A stretch of DNA of 5,881 bases. Origin: Loktanella sp. Its GTDB lineage: Bacteria > Pseudomonadota > Alphaproteobacteria > Rhodobacterales > Rhodobacteraceae. The position numbers and the translations under genes are program-made. The stretch lies in NCBI GenBank assembly GCA_003551805.1, contig PUNR01000139.1, positions 1-5,881 on the forward strand. The letters run 5' to 3'. This document shows, in pieces, positions 1-5,735 of the stretch (its first letter is position 1; the number at the start of each line of letters is the position of its first letter). The notes beneath the pieces are model-generated. The model did not search any database and was not told where the DNA came from. It worked only from the letters and a program-made list of their open reading frames with translations.

Positions 1-966
1 CGCTGGTTAGGCAGCCGGTCGATGCAGGCAGCGATTGCGGCCTTGGCCTTTGCCTGGTTGTTGCCGGCGCATATCACGCATCCGCTGGTTTTTGCGGCGT
101 CCATGGCGTTGGTTGGGCTGGCGTCAGGGTTGCTTGATGTCGTCATGAACGCCCGCGTCAGTGAATTAGAGGCGGCACATAAACGCCCGCTGATGAATGC
201 TAATCACGCCATGTTTTCAGTGGCCTATGCCTGTGCCGCCGTGATTGTTGGTTTCACCCGCGAGGCAGGGATGCCGCCCGCACCGGTTTTTGCAGGCTTT
301 GGCCTGTTTGCGCTTTGTCTGATCCCGTTCGTGCGGATGGACGTGACCTATGTCGCTGCCGAAGAAGGTTATAAAGGCCGCTATCCTTTGTGGCCGATCC
401 TGCTGTGCGGGGGGATCGTGCTGATCGCCTTCATGTCCGAGGCCACGGTCGAGGCGTGGTCGGCGTTGCATGTTGAACGCACGCTTGGCGGTGGTGCTGC
501 CGAAGGCGCGCTGGGGCCTGCGATGTTGGGGCTGACGATGGCCTTTGGCCGCTTTGCCGGGCAGGCCGTCGCGGAACGCCTGCGCGAGGTCAACGTCGTT
601 GTCTGCGCGTCGATCCTGTCGGCAAGCGGGGCAGTCATTGCCGCCCTCGCGCCGACACCGGTCTGGGCCTATGCGGGCTTTGGCATTCTGGGTCTGGGTG
701 TGTCTGTGATCGGGCCGATGGGCTTGGCGCTGGTGGGTAAACTGGTGCCGCCGCATCTGCGCACAGAGGCGATCAGCCGCACGGCAGTCATCGGCTTTTC
801 TGGGTTCTTTTTCGCACCAACGCTGATGGGTTTAATGTCACAAGCATTCGGCCTGCGCGTGGCGTTCCTGTTTGTCGCAGTGCTGTTGCTGACAACCTTG
901 CCGCTGGCCGTTCTGGTGTCGCGCCAAAAGGCGCATAACGCAGGGGTTGTGGCCGTACGCGGTTGA
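1..966 (+). CDS. MFS transporter, YbjJ/MosC-like (5' partial)
   Basis: C-terminal 321 residues of a major facilitator superfamily permease of the inner membrane. The reading frame is open from the first base of the window, and the residues before the first ATG (RWLGSRSMQ, ATG at 22) resemble the motif A loop after TM2 in this family. The true start and the first helices therefore lie upstream, and the ATG at 22 is unlikely to be the start. About ten hydrophobic helices remain, split by a charged central loop (around residues 108-128) typical of the TM6-TM7 linker. The stretch GLLDVVMNARVSELE followed by PLMNANHAMFS matches the pattern of the YbjJ/MosC-like branch, and GRFAGQAVAERLRE is a second motif-A-like loop in the C-terminal half. 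The substrate cannot be read from the sequence. It converges on the small peptide gene at 1074-1274. No T-rich terminator follows on this strand, although the shared hairpin at 989-1016 may act both ways. Confidence 0.88.
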   Translation, partial: RWLGSRSMQAAIAALAFAWLLPAHITHPLVFAASMALVGLASGLLDVVMNARVSELEAAHKRPLMNANHAMFSVAYACAAVIVGFTREAGMPPAPVFAGFGLFALCLIPFVRMDVTYVAAEEGYKGRYPLWPILLCGGIVLIAFMSEATVEAWSALHVERTLGGGAAEGALGPAMLGLTMAFGRFAGQAVAERLREVNVVVCASILSASGAVIAALAPTPVWAYAGFGILGLGVSVIGPMGLALVGKLVPPHLRTEAISRTAVIGFSGFFFAPTLMGLMSQAFGLRVAFLFVAVLLLTTLPLAVLVSRQKAHNAGVVAVRG

Positions 967-979
967 TCGCTGGTGCCGC

Positions 980-1016
980 AAAAAGAAAATCCGCGCCAAA
1001 TTGCTTTGGCGCGGAT
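980..1016 (-). terminator. Intrinsic terminator of the 66-codon gene
   Basis: A perfect 12-bp stem (ATCCGCGCCAAA at 989-1000 paired with TTTGGCGCGGAT at 1005-1016) closes a 4-base loop. Read on the minus strand it is followed directly by TTTCTTTTT (988-980), the expected U-tract. It begins 57 bases after the stop of the small gene at 1074-1274. On the plus strand the hairpin is followed by ATCATAACAAG with no T-run, so termination of the convergent transporter transcript would be weaker or Rho-dependent. Confidence 0.88.
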
Positions 1017-1073
1017 CATAACAAGACCGCATCAGCCTTTCAGATTGTCGAAAGACCGTGCAGATCGTCGGGC

Positions 1074-1274
1074 TTAGTCAGCAGCTGCTGCGATCAGCAG
1101 GGCAGCCAGAACGCCAACAACGATGAAAGCTGGGTTGATCGAAGAACCGGCTGGTGCTGGTGCAGGAGCAGCGACAGGTGCTTCCATTACTTCAGGGGCC
1201 ATGCCGCCAGCGGAAGCAGCAGTGGTGAAAGCGGCCAGTGCAGCAGCGGCGGTCAGAGTTTTCAGGATGCGCAT
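1074..1274 (-). CDS. Small secreted or membrane-anchored Ala/Pro-rich peptide, function unknown
   Basis: A 66-residue protein I cannot assign a function to. Residues 1-22 form a classical signal peptide: MRILK positive end, Ala/Leu-rich core, and an ASA site before GG at 23. The exported part is a short acidic and Pro/Ala-rich linker (about 25-43, containing APAPAPAG). It is followed by a hydrophobic segment (about 49-65) that ends in a single Asp at the C-terminus. The mature product would be about 44 residues, held in the inner membrane by its C-terminal helix with the linker in the periplasm. The gene looks real despite its size: AAGGAG sits 8 bases before the ATG, a strong terminator follows, and the protein has a coherent export architecture. 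I recall similar tiny Ala-rich proteins in Rhodobacteraceae genomes, but that is memory, not a search result. It appears to be transcribed alone. If the signal peptide is not cleaved, it would be a two-helix membrane peptide. Confidence 0.82.
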   Translation of the reverse strand: MRILKTLTAAAALAAFTTAASAGGMAPEVMEAPVAAPAPAPAGSSINPAFIVVGVLAALLIAAAAD

Positions 1275-1282
1275 GGAATAAT

Positions 1283-1288
1283 CTCCTT
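1283..1288 (-). promoter_or_regulatory. Shine-Dalgarno site of the 66-codon gene
   Basis: AAGGAG on the minus strand, within CCAAGGAGAT at 1281-1290, lies 8 bases before the ATG at 1274-1272. It is the strongest ribosome binding site seen on this strand in the window and is the main support for translation of the small gene. Confidence 0.75.
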
Positions 1289-1356
1289 GGGTTGAGTGCG
1301 GATCATTGGGCCCGTAAATGGGCCAGCAGGGGAACCTTCACAATGCCGCGAGCAGG

Positions 1357-1362
1357 CGTCAA
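1357..1362 (-). promoter_or_regulatory. Possible -35 element for the 66-codon gene
   Basis: TTGACG on the minus strand matches the sigma-70 -35 consensus at five of six positions and lies about 80 bases upstream of the small gene's start. The matching -10 is poor (the best-placed hexamer, 16 bases on, reads TGAAGG). That is not unusual for alphaproteobacteria but makes this a weak call. A short GGCCC/GGGCC hairpin (1309-1324) would fall in the resulting leader. Confidence 0.25.
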
Positions 1363-1422
1363 TCGAATTTGTCAGATTTTTTGCGAAAGCCACCAAGTGC
1401 GACTTGAATACACCGCTTTGCC

Positions 1423-1467
1423 GCACCCAATCGGGCCAGATCGTCCGGATCAGGCCCGATTGGGTGC
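1423..1467. repeat. Perfect 15-bp inverted repeat, possible lldD transcript 3' hairpin
   Basis: GCACCCAATCGGGCC (1423-1437) is repeated exactly in inverted orientation as GGCCCGATTGGGTGC (1453-1467). The 15-base spacer contains GATC twice (1439-1442 and 1448-1451), which adds 4 bp after one A/A mismatch, leaving a 5-base loop. It begins 49 bases past the lldD stop, where a terminator or RNA-stabilising hairpin would sit. Neither strand has a T-run next to the stem, so it is not a canonical intrinsic terminator. A protein-binding operator or a dispersed palindromic repeat are alternatives. Confidence 0.7.
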
Positions 1468-1516
1468 AATTGCTGTCATCAGACCGTCACAAACTGACGC
1501 ATCCCGCAGTGGTCTG

Positions 1517-2680
1517 TTATTGCCATGCGCCTTCAAAATCCTTTGGCACCAAAAGGATATCGCGGTCGACTTCGTTGATATCACGCCGTCCGCACAGCGC
1601 CATCGTGGTGTCCAGTTCCTTGTGAATCACTTCTAGCGCCTTTGTCACGCCGGCCTCGCCCATCGCACCCAGACCGTTCACGTAGGCGCGGCCGATATAT
1701 GTGCCTTTGGCGCCCATCGCCATGGCTTTGAGTACGTCCTGACCCGACCGGATGCCGCTGTCGAAATGCACCTCGACCTTGTCACCGACCGCGTCCAGAA
1801 TTGCAGGCAGCGCGCGGATCGACGACAAAGCACCGTCCAACTGGCGACCGCCGTGATTGGACACAATGATCGCATCTGCCCCCAGTGCCGCGGCCTTTCG
1901 CGCATCATCTGCATCAAGTATCCCTTTCAGGATCACCGGACCGCCCCACATTTTCATCAATTGCGCCACACGGTCCCAGTCTAGCGCGTGGTCAAACGCT
2001 TCTGCTGTCCATGACGATAGCGACGACGGGTCCGACACGCCTTTGGCATGGCCAACGATATTGCCAAAAAACCGACGCTTGGTTTGCAACATTTCGATGC
2101 CCCAGCCCCATTTTGTGGCAAGGTCCGCCATGCTGGCGACCGTAAATTTCGGCGGTGCGGACAGGCCGTTTTTCAAATCCTTATGCCGCTGCCCCAGAAT
2201 TTGCAGATCAAGCGTGATGACAATCGCCGAACAGCCCGCCGCGCGCGCACGGTCGAACAGGCGCTGCATGAAATCATCGTCCTTCAGGGTATAGACCTGA
2301 AACCAGAACGGTTTGGTGGTGTTTTCGGCCACGTCTTCGATCGAACAGATCGACATGGTGGACAGGGTGAAGGGCACACCGAATTTCTCGGCTGCTTTAG
2401 CTGCCTTGATCTCTCCATCGGCGCATTGCATTCCCGTCAATCCGACAGGGGCAAGGGCCACCGGCATCGCCACTTCCTGCCCGATCATCTGGGTTTTCGT
2501 TGTCCGGTTGGTCATATCCACCGCGATGCGCTGGCGCAGCCGGATCTGGTCGAAATCAGAGGTGTTTTCGCGGAACGTCTGTTCCGTCCATGACCCGCTT
2601 TCTGCGTAATCATAGAACATCTTGGGCGTGCGCCGTTTGTGCAAGCGTTTAAGGTCAGCGATGGTGGTGATGACAGGCAT
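1517..2680 (-). CDS. lldD: FMN-dependent L-lactate / alpha-hydroxy-acid dehydrogenase
   Basis: A 387-residue FMN-binding TIM-barrel enzyme oxidising a 2-hydroxy acid, most likely L-lactate to pyruvate, with electrons passed to quinones or oxygen. Length fits the family (E. coli LldD is about 396). The active-site signature SNHGGRQ is at 274-280, with catalytic His276 and substrate-binding Arg279. Other residues align with glycolate oxidase: Tyr25 (YDY), Tyr130, Asp158, Arg165 and Lys252 (LKG). HFDSGIRSG at 305-313 and GAKGTYIGR at 323-331 form the FMN phosphate site. The usual Trp after the TLS motif of plant glycolate oxidase is replaced (TLSTMSICSIE), closer to bacterial lactate enzymes, but mandelate, glycolate or longer hydroxy acids cannot be excluded. 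The ATG at 2680 is preceded by only a G-run (GGGGGA) 4 bases away. It lies 56 bp downstream of trpA on the same strand, so read-through from trpA is possible. No lactate permease or regulator gene is in the window. Confidence 0.9.
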   Translation of the reverse strand: MPVITTIADLKRLHKRRTPKMFYDYAESGSWTEQTFRENTSDFDQIRLRQRIAVDMTNRTTKTQMIGQEVAMPVALAPVGLTGMQCADGEIKAAKAAEKFGVPFTLSTMSICSIEDVAENTTKPFWFQVYTLKDDDFMQRLFDRARAAGCSAIVITLDLQILGQRHKDLKNGLSAPPKFTVASMADLATKWGWGIEMLQTKRRFFGNIVGHAKGVSDPSSLSSWTAEAFDHALDWDRVAQLMKMWGGPVILKGILDADDARKAAALGADAIIVSNHGGRQLDGALSSIRALPAILDAVGDKVEVHFDSGIRSGQDVLKAMAMGAKGTYIGRAYVNGLGAMGEAGVTKALEVIHKELDTTMALCGRRDINEVDRDILLVPKDFEGAWQ

Positions 2681-2688
2681 GGTTTCCC

Positions 2689-2719
2689 CCGGATTGGTAA
2701 AAAGACATTACCTATCCGG
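2689..2719. promoter_or_regulatory. Hairpin/palindrome between trpA and lldD, touching the lldD RBS
   Basis: CCGGATTGGTAA (2689-2700) pairs with TTACCTATCCGG (2708-2719) at 11 of 12 positions around a 7-base spacer. It lies entirely in the trpA-lldD gap. On the minus strand the second arm ends in the first two Gs of the G-run that serves as the lldD ribosome binding site. It may be an operator for a dimeric regulator, a trpA terminator without a U-tail, or an RNA hairpin damping lldD translation. The sequence alone does not decide between these. Confidence 0.6.
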
Positions 2720-2736
2720 GGCGTTCATGCAATGGG

Positions 2737-3528
2737 TCAGGCGCTATGGGTACCTTCGGCAAGTGCCGCAACAAAGGCCAGCACGTCTTCTACGCTGTCA
2801 CCCGCAGCGATGCGGTCCACGATTGCGGAACCCACAACAGCCCCGTCAGCGACTTGCGCCACGGCGCGCGCGGCTTCTGGTGTTTTGATGCCGAAACCGA
2901 CGATCACGGGCAGGTCGGTCTTGGCTTTGATCCGCGCCACTTCGGGGGCCACACTATCTGTCTGCACAGAAGCGGTGCCAGTGATGCCCGTCATGGACAC
3001 ATAATAGACAAAACCCGACGTATTTTCCAAAACCTTGGGCAGGCGTTTGTCATCCGTCGTAGGGGTTGCGAGGCGGATAAAATTGATGCCCGCCTTTTGC
3101 GCGGGGATGCAAAGTTCGTCATCTTCCTCGGGCGGCAGATCGACGATAATCAGCCCGTCAATTCCGGCAAAGACCGCATCGGCCAGAAAATTTTCCACAC
3201 CGCGCGAATAGATCGGGTTGTAATAGCCCATCATCACAATCGGTGTCGTATCATCGGTTTCCCGCAACGCCCGCGCGTAATCGAGCGTTTTTTCCAGCGT
3301 CTGACCTGCCGCCAACGCGCGCTGGCCCGCCAGCTGGATCGTCGCGCCATCGGCCATAGGGTCGGTAAAGGGCATGCCCAGTTCGATAATATCGACACCG
3401 GCAGCGGGCAGACCTTTGACGATCTCAAGCCCTGTTTCATAATCGGGATCGCCCGCCATCACATAAGCCACAAAGGCTTTGCGCCCCTCGGCACGCAATT
3501 GCGCGAATTTGGCGTCGATTCTGGTCAT
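2737..3528 (-). CDS. trpA: Tryptophan synthase alpha subunit
   Basis: Cleaves indole-3-glycerol phosphate to glyceraldehyde 3-phosphate and indole, which is channelled to TrpB in the cytosolic alpha2-beta2 complex. With the start at 3528 the protein is 263 residues (E. coli 268). The two catalytic acids then fall at Glu49 and Asp60, the same numbers as in E. coli, in IIELGMPFTDPMADG. Further family marks are the MAGDPD loop (24-29), YYNPIYSRG (102-110), the loop-6 segment YYVSMTGITGT (175-185), and the phosphate-binding GFGIKTPE (211-218) and VVGSAIV (231-237). The frame stays open to an ATG at 3597. An in-frame ATG at 3546 has the better Shine-Dalgarno (AGGAAGGGGG) and would add six residues. 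I prefer 3528 because MTRIDAKF is the usual beginning in related bacteria and the numbering agrees. No trpB or other trp gene is adjacent; the upstream neighbour ychF is divergent, so trpA has its own promoter. Confidence 0.95.
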   Translation of the reverse strand: MTRIDAKFAQLRAEGRKAFVAYVMAGDPDYETGLEIVKGLPAAGVDIIELGMPFTDPMADGATIQLAGQRALAAGQTLEKTLDYARALRETDDTTPIVMMGYYNPIYSRGVENFLADAVFAGIDGLIIVDLPPEEDDELCIPAQKAGINFIRLATPTTDDKRLPKVLENTSGFVYYVSMTGITGTASVQTDSVAPEVARIKAKTDLPVIVGFGIKTPEAARAVAQVADGAVVGSAIVDRIAAGDSVEDVLAFVAALAEGTHSA

Positions 3529-3601
3529 GCTGGCCCCCGATTTCATTGCGCCCCCTTCCTGCGCGACAGGACGCCGGAAATCAATGGGCATTGCCACAGG
3601 C

Positions 3602-3630
3602 TTGCGTCAGAAGCGCCAGCCGCATAAGAC
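3602..3630 (+). promoter_or_regulatory. Possible sigma-70-type promoter of ychF
   Basis: TTGCGT (3602-3607) and TAAGAC (3625-3630) are separated by 17 bases in the trpA-ychF divergent region. This would give a leader of about 20 bases before the ychF start. Both hexamers match the consensus only partly, so this is a position-based guess. I found no equally good promoter for the divergent trpA. Confidence 0.3.
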
Positions 3631-3642
3631 CGCGCCAGCATC

Positions 3643-3649
3643 AAAGGAG
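3643..3649 (+). promoter_or_regulatory. Shine-Dalgarno site deciding the ychF start
   Basis: AAAGGAG lies 9 bases before the ATG at 3659. A nearer ATG at 3651 is in a different frame, and the ychF frame itself is open far upstream (from an ATG at 3479, opposite trpA). This site, together with the conserved MGFKMGIVGLPNVGKS beginning, fixes the start at 3659. Confidence 0.7.
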
Positions 3650-3658
3650 AATGACGGC

Positions 3659-4756
3659 ATGGGTTTCAAGATGGGTATTGTCGGTTTGCCGAATGTGGGC
3701 AAATCCACCCTGTTCAACGCGCTGACCAAGACAGCCGCAGCACAGGCCGCGAATTTTCCGTTCTGCACGATTGAACCCAATGTCGGCGATGTCGCCGTGC
3801 CTGACGCGCGGCTGAACAAACTGGCCGCTATCGCTGGATCAAAACAGATCATCCCGACCCGTATGACATTCGTTGATATCGCGGGACTGGTGAAAGGTGC
3901 GTCAAAGGGCGAAGGTCTTGGCAACCAGTTCCTTGCCAATATCCGCGAATGTGACGCCATCGCCCATGTGCTGCGCTGCTTTGAAGATGACGACATCACC
4001 CATGTCGAAGGCCGCGTTGACCCTGTCGAAGATGCCGCCACAATCGAAACCGAACTGATGCTGGCCGATCTTGAAAGCATCGAAAAGCGGCTTGCCAACC
4101 TGACCCGCAAATTGAAAGGCGGCGACAAAGATGCCGCCCAACAAGTTCGCCTGCTGGAAGCTGCGCAAAAGGTGCTGGAAGACGGCAAACCCGCGCGCAC
4201 CGTTGCGGTCGACCCCGATGACGCCAAAGCGTGGCGCTTGCTGCAATTGCTGACGACCAAACCCGTCCTTTACGTCTGCAATGTTGAAGAAAGCAGCGCA
4301 GGTTCCGGCAATAGCCAATCCGCCCGCGTCGCCGAAATGGCCGCAGCCGAGGGCAATTCATCCGTCGTGATCTCTGCCCGGATCGAAGAGGAAATCAGCC
4401 AGCTTGAGCCCGATGAGGCCGAAATGTTCCTTGGCGAAATGGGCCTCGAAGAACCGGGTTTGGACCGTCTGATCCGTGCGGGCTATGCTTTGTTGCATTT
4501 GCAGACCTATTTCACCGTCGGCCCGAAAGAGGCGCGCGCCTGGACGATCAAGGCCGGCACCTCCGCCCCGCAAGCCGCAGGCGTGATCCACGGCGATTTT
4601 GAACGCGGCTTTATTCGTGCGGAAACCATCGCCTATGACGATTTCGTCACCCTTGGCGGCGAACAACCCGCGAAAGAAGCAGGCAAGATGCGCGCCGAAG
4701 GCAAGACCTATATTGTGAAGGACGGGGATGTGCTGCATTTCCTGTTTAATACGTAA
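3659..4756 (+). CDS. ychF: Redox/stress-regulated ribosome-binding ATPase YchF (OBG family)
   Basis: A 365-residue P-loop NTPase of the TRAFAC/OBG group (E. coli YchF 363), cytosolic and associated with ribosomes. The family prefers ATP over GTP and is linked to translation and oxidative-stress responses. Walker A GLPNVGKS is at 9-16, the switch II motif DIAG at 73-76, and KGASKGEGLGNQFL follows as in all YchF proteins. The base-recognition motif is NVEE (208-211), the NxxE form that replaces the NKxD of true GTPases and explains the ATP preference. The G5-like ISA is at 238-240. A helical coiled-coil insertion spans roughly 130-180. A C-terminal TGS domain begins near 281 (LQTYFTVGPKEARAWTI) and ends in the conserved KDGDVLHFLFN. 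All key elements are intact. Transcription diverges from trpA, and the stop codon overlaps the start of the following glycosyltransferase gene, so the two are probably one transcript. Confidence 0.97.
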   Translation: MGFKMGIVGLPNVGKSTLFNALTKTAAAQAANFPFCTIEPNVGDVAVPDARLNKLAAIAGSKQIIPTRMTFVDIAGLVKGASKGEGLGNQFLANIRECDAIAHVLRCFEDDDITHVEGRVDPVEDAATIETELMLADLESIEKRLANLTRKLKGGDKDAAQQVRLLEAAQKVLEDGKPARTVAVDPDDAKAWRLLQLLTTKPVLYVCNVEESSAGSGNSQSARVAEMAAAEGNSSVVISARIEEEISQLEPDEAEMFLGEMGLEEPGLDRLIRAGYALLHLQTYFTVGPKEARAWTIKAGTSAPQAAGVIHGDFERGFIRAETIAYDDFVTLGGEQPAKEAGKMRAEGKTYIVKDGDVLHFLFNT

Positions 4757-5730
4757 TGACAATTCGCGTCATCGCAGAAAACCGCCCTGCCAAGTCCCGC
4801 CACGCGGTGGTGTTTTGCTGTGATGAAAAATACCTGCCTTACGCGGCGCTGGCGATCCATACGCTGGTGCGCAACAATCCGGTGCGGGATTTTGATATTT
4901 GCATAACGTCGCTGGATGCACTGGAATTGCCGCCAGCGCTGGAAGGGCATGACGTCCGCCTGTGCCAGATTGATGTCGGGGATGCTTTTGCGGGTTTTCC
5001 AGTGTCGGAGCGGTTTTCCGTTGCAGCTTACCTGCGTCTGACCTTACCGCACGCTTTTAATACGGACTACTCGCGTATCCTGTATCTCGACTCTGACGTT
5101 TTTGTCGTGGGTGATGCTCTCAAAGCCATTTTCAGTATCGATCTCCAAGGGCGTCCTGTTGGCGCTTGCACGGACTCGACGAAGTGGAAACATCCTGGGA
5201 AGGCCACTCAAGATCAAAAGGTATTGTCCATTAATGGACCATACTTTAACTCTGGAATGCTTTTAATTGATGTTAAAGAGTATGAGAGCAAGGATGTTTT
5301 AACTGTATGCCGCTCGATTTTAGAGACATACGGGCCAGAAAAAATATTTTTCGATCAAATGCTGCTAAATCTAGCCCTCGCTGAAAACTGGGCTGAACTG
5401 CACCCAGCATGGAATTGGCAATGGCCAGTCGTGCGACCACTTTTTGAGATATTTATCGATGTTCAAATTGTGCATTTTATCACAAATACGAAACCTTGGA
5501 GTGACCCTCGAGGGTCTTTGCCAATAAAGTATCGTGAGCAGGCGCGTCGTTTCTTTGAAGAGCACTTTCCTCAAATCGCCACAAAAACTGCGCCACCATC
5601 TGCACAGTTAAAAAAACGAAAAGTACTTTTCCGCCTGATCAAACACATCACCCGTTCATTCACCTTCGTAAACGGCTACAACCGTCACGGCGGGGATATC
5701 ATGAAGGTGGTCTTGCCGGACCGTCCCTAG
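4756..5730 (+). CDS. Family 8 (LgtC/GspA-type) glycosyltransferase
   Basis: A 324-residue GT-A-fold enzyme of family GT8, which transfers a hexose (typically galactose or glucose from a UDP-sugar) with retention of configuration, often onto lipopolysaccharide or another surface glycan. No signal peptide or membrane helix is visible, so it is probably cytosolic or peripheral. Marks in order: the nucleotide-binding first strand VVFCCDEKYLPYAALAIHTL (18-37), RFSVAAYLRLTLP (86-98), the metal-binding DxD as YLDSDVFV (Asp112/Asp114), FNSGMLLIDV (164-173), FFDQMLLN (198-205), and a terminal HFITNTKPW (240-248) matching HxxGxxKPW except that Gly is Asn. The basic tail (286-300) may bind membranes. 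Its ATG overlaps the ychF stop (TAATG), and no separate RBS is evident. GC falls from about 54% (4801-5160) to about 42% (5221-5640), with TTA, ATA and AAA-rich codons unlike the neighbours. Donor and acceptor are unknown. Confidence 0.88.
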   Translation: MTIRVIAENRPAKSRHAVVFCCDEKYLPYAALAIHTLVRNNPVRDFDICITSLDALELPPALEGHDVRLCQIDVGDAFAGFPVSERFSVAAYLRLTLPHAFNTDYSRILYLDSDVFVVGDALKAIFSIDLQGRPVGACTDSTKWKHPGKATQDQKVLSINGPYFNSGMLLIDVKEYESKDVLTVCRSILETYGPEKIFFDQMLLNLALAENWAELHPAWNWQWPVVRPLFEIFIDVQIVHFITNTKPWSDPRGSLPIKYREQARRFFEEHFPQIATKTAPPSAQLKKRKVLFRLIKHITRSFTFVNGYNRHGGDIMKVVLPDRP

Positions 5731-5735
5731 TTCAG

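Noticed and set aside
217..756. Minus-strand open frame of 179 codons inside the transporter gene
   Set aside because: The product is Arg/His/Gln-rich with no hydrophobic core, typical of the antisense shadow of a GC-rich membrane protein gene. The plus-strand frame has clear MFS helices.
963..1295. Plus-strand open frame of 110 codons across the small gene region
   Set aside because: It lies opposite the 66-codon gene and across its terminator hairpin. The peptide is Ser/Gly/Cys-rich noise, and no RBS is evident.
1306..1324. Short GGCCC/GGGCC hairpin upstream of the 66-codon gene as a riboswitch or attenuator
   Set aside because: Only 5 bp with a 6-base loop; too small to separate from chance in GC-rich DNA, and there is no alternative structure or leader peptide.
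1857..2593. Several plus-strand open frames opposite lldD
   Set aside because: They lie antisense to a complete, motif-bearing dehydrogenase. Their peptides show no recognisable domain.
2746..3627. Plus-strand open frame of 293 codons opposite trpA
   Set aside because: Long only because of GC-rich codon bias. It is His/Arg/Gly-rich and fully antisense to an intact trpA.
3529..3658. trp attenuator or leader peptide upstream of trpA
   Set aside because: No run of Trp codons and no terminator/antiterminator pair is visible between the divergent genes.
3607..4318. Minus-strand open frames opposite ychF
   Set aside because: They are antisense shadows of a highly conserved gene; Ser/Arg-rich translations without domains.
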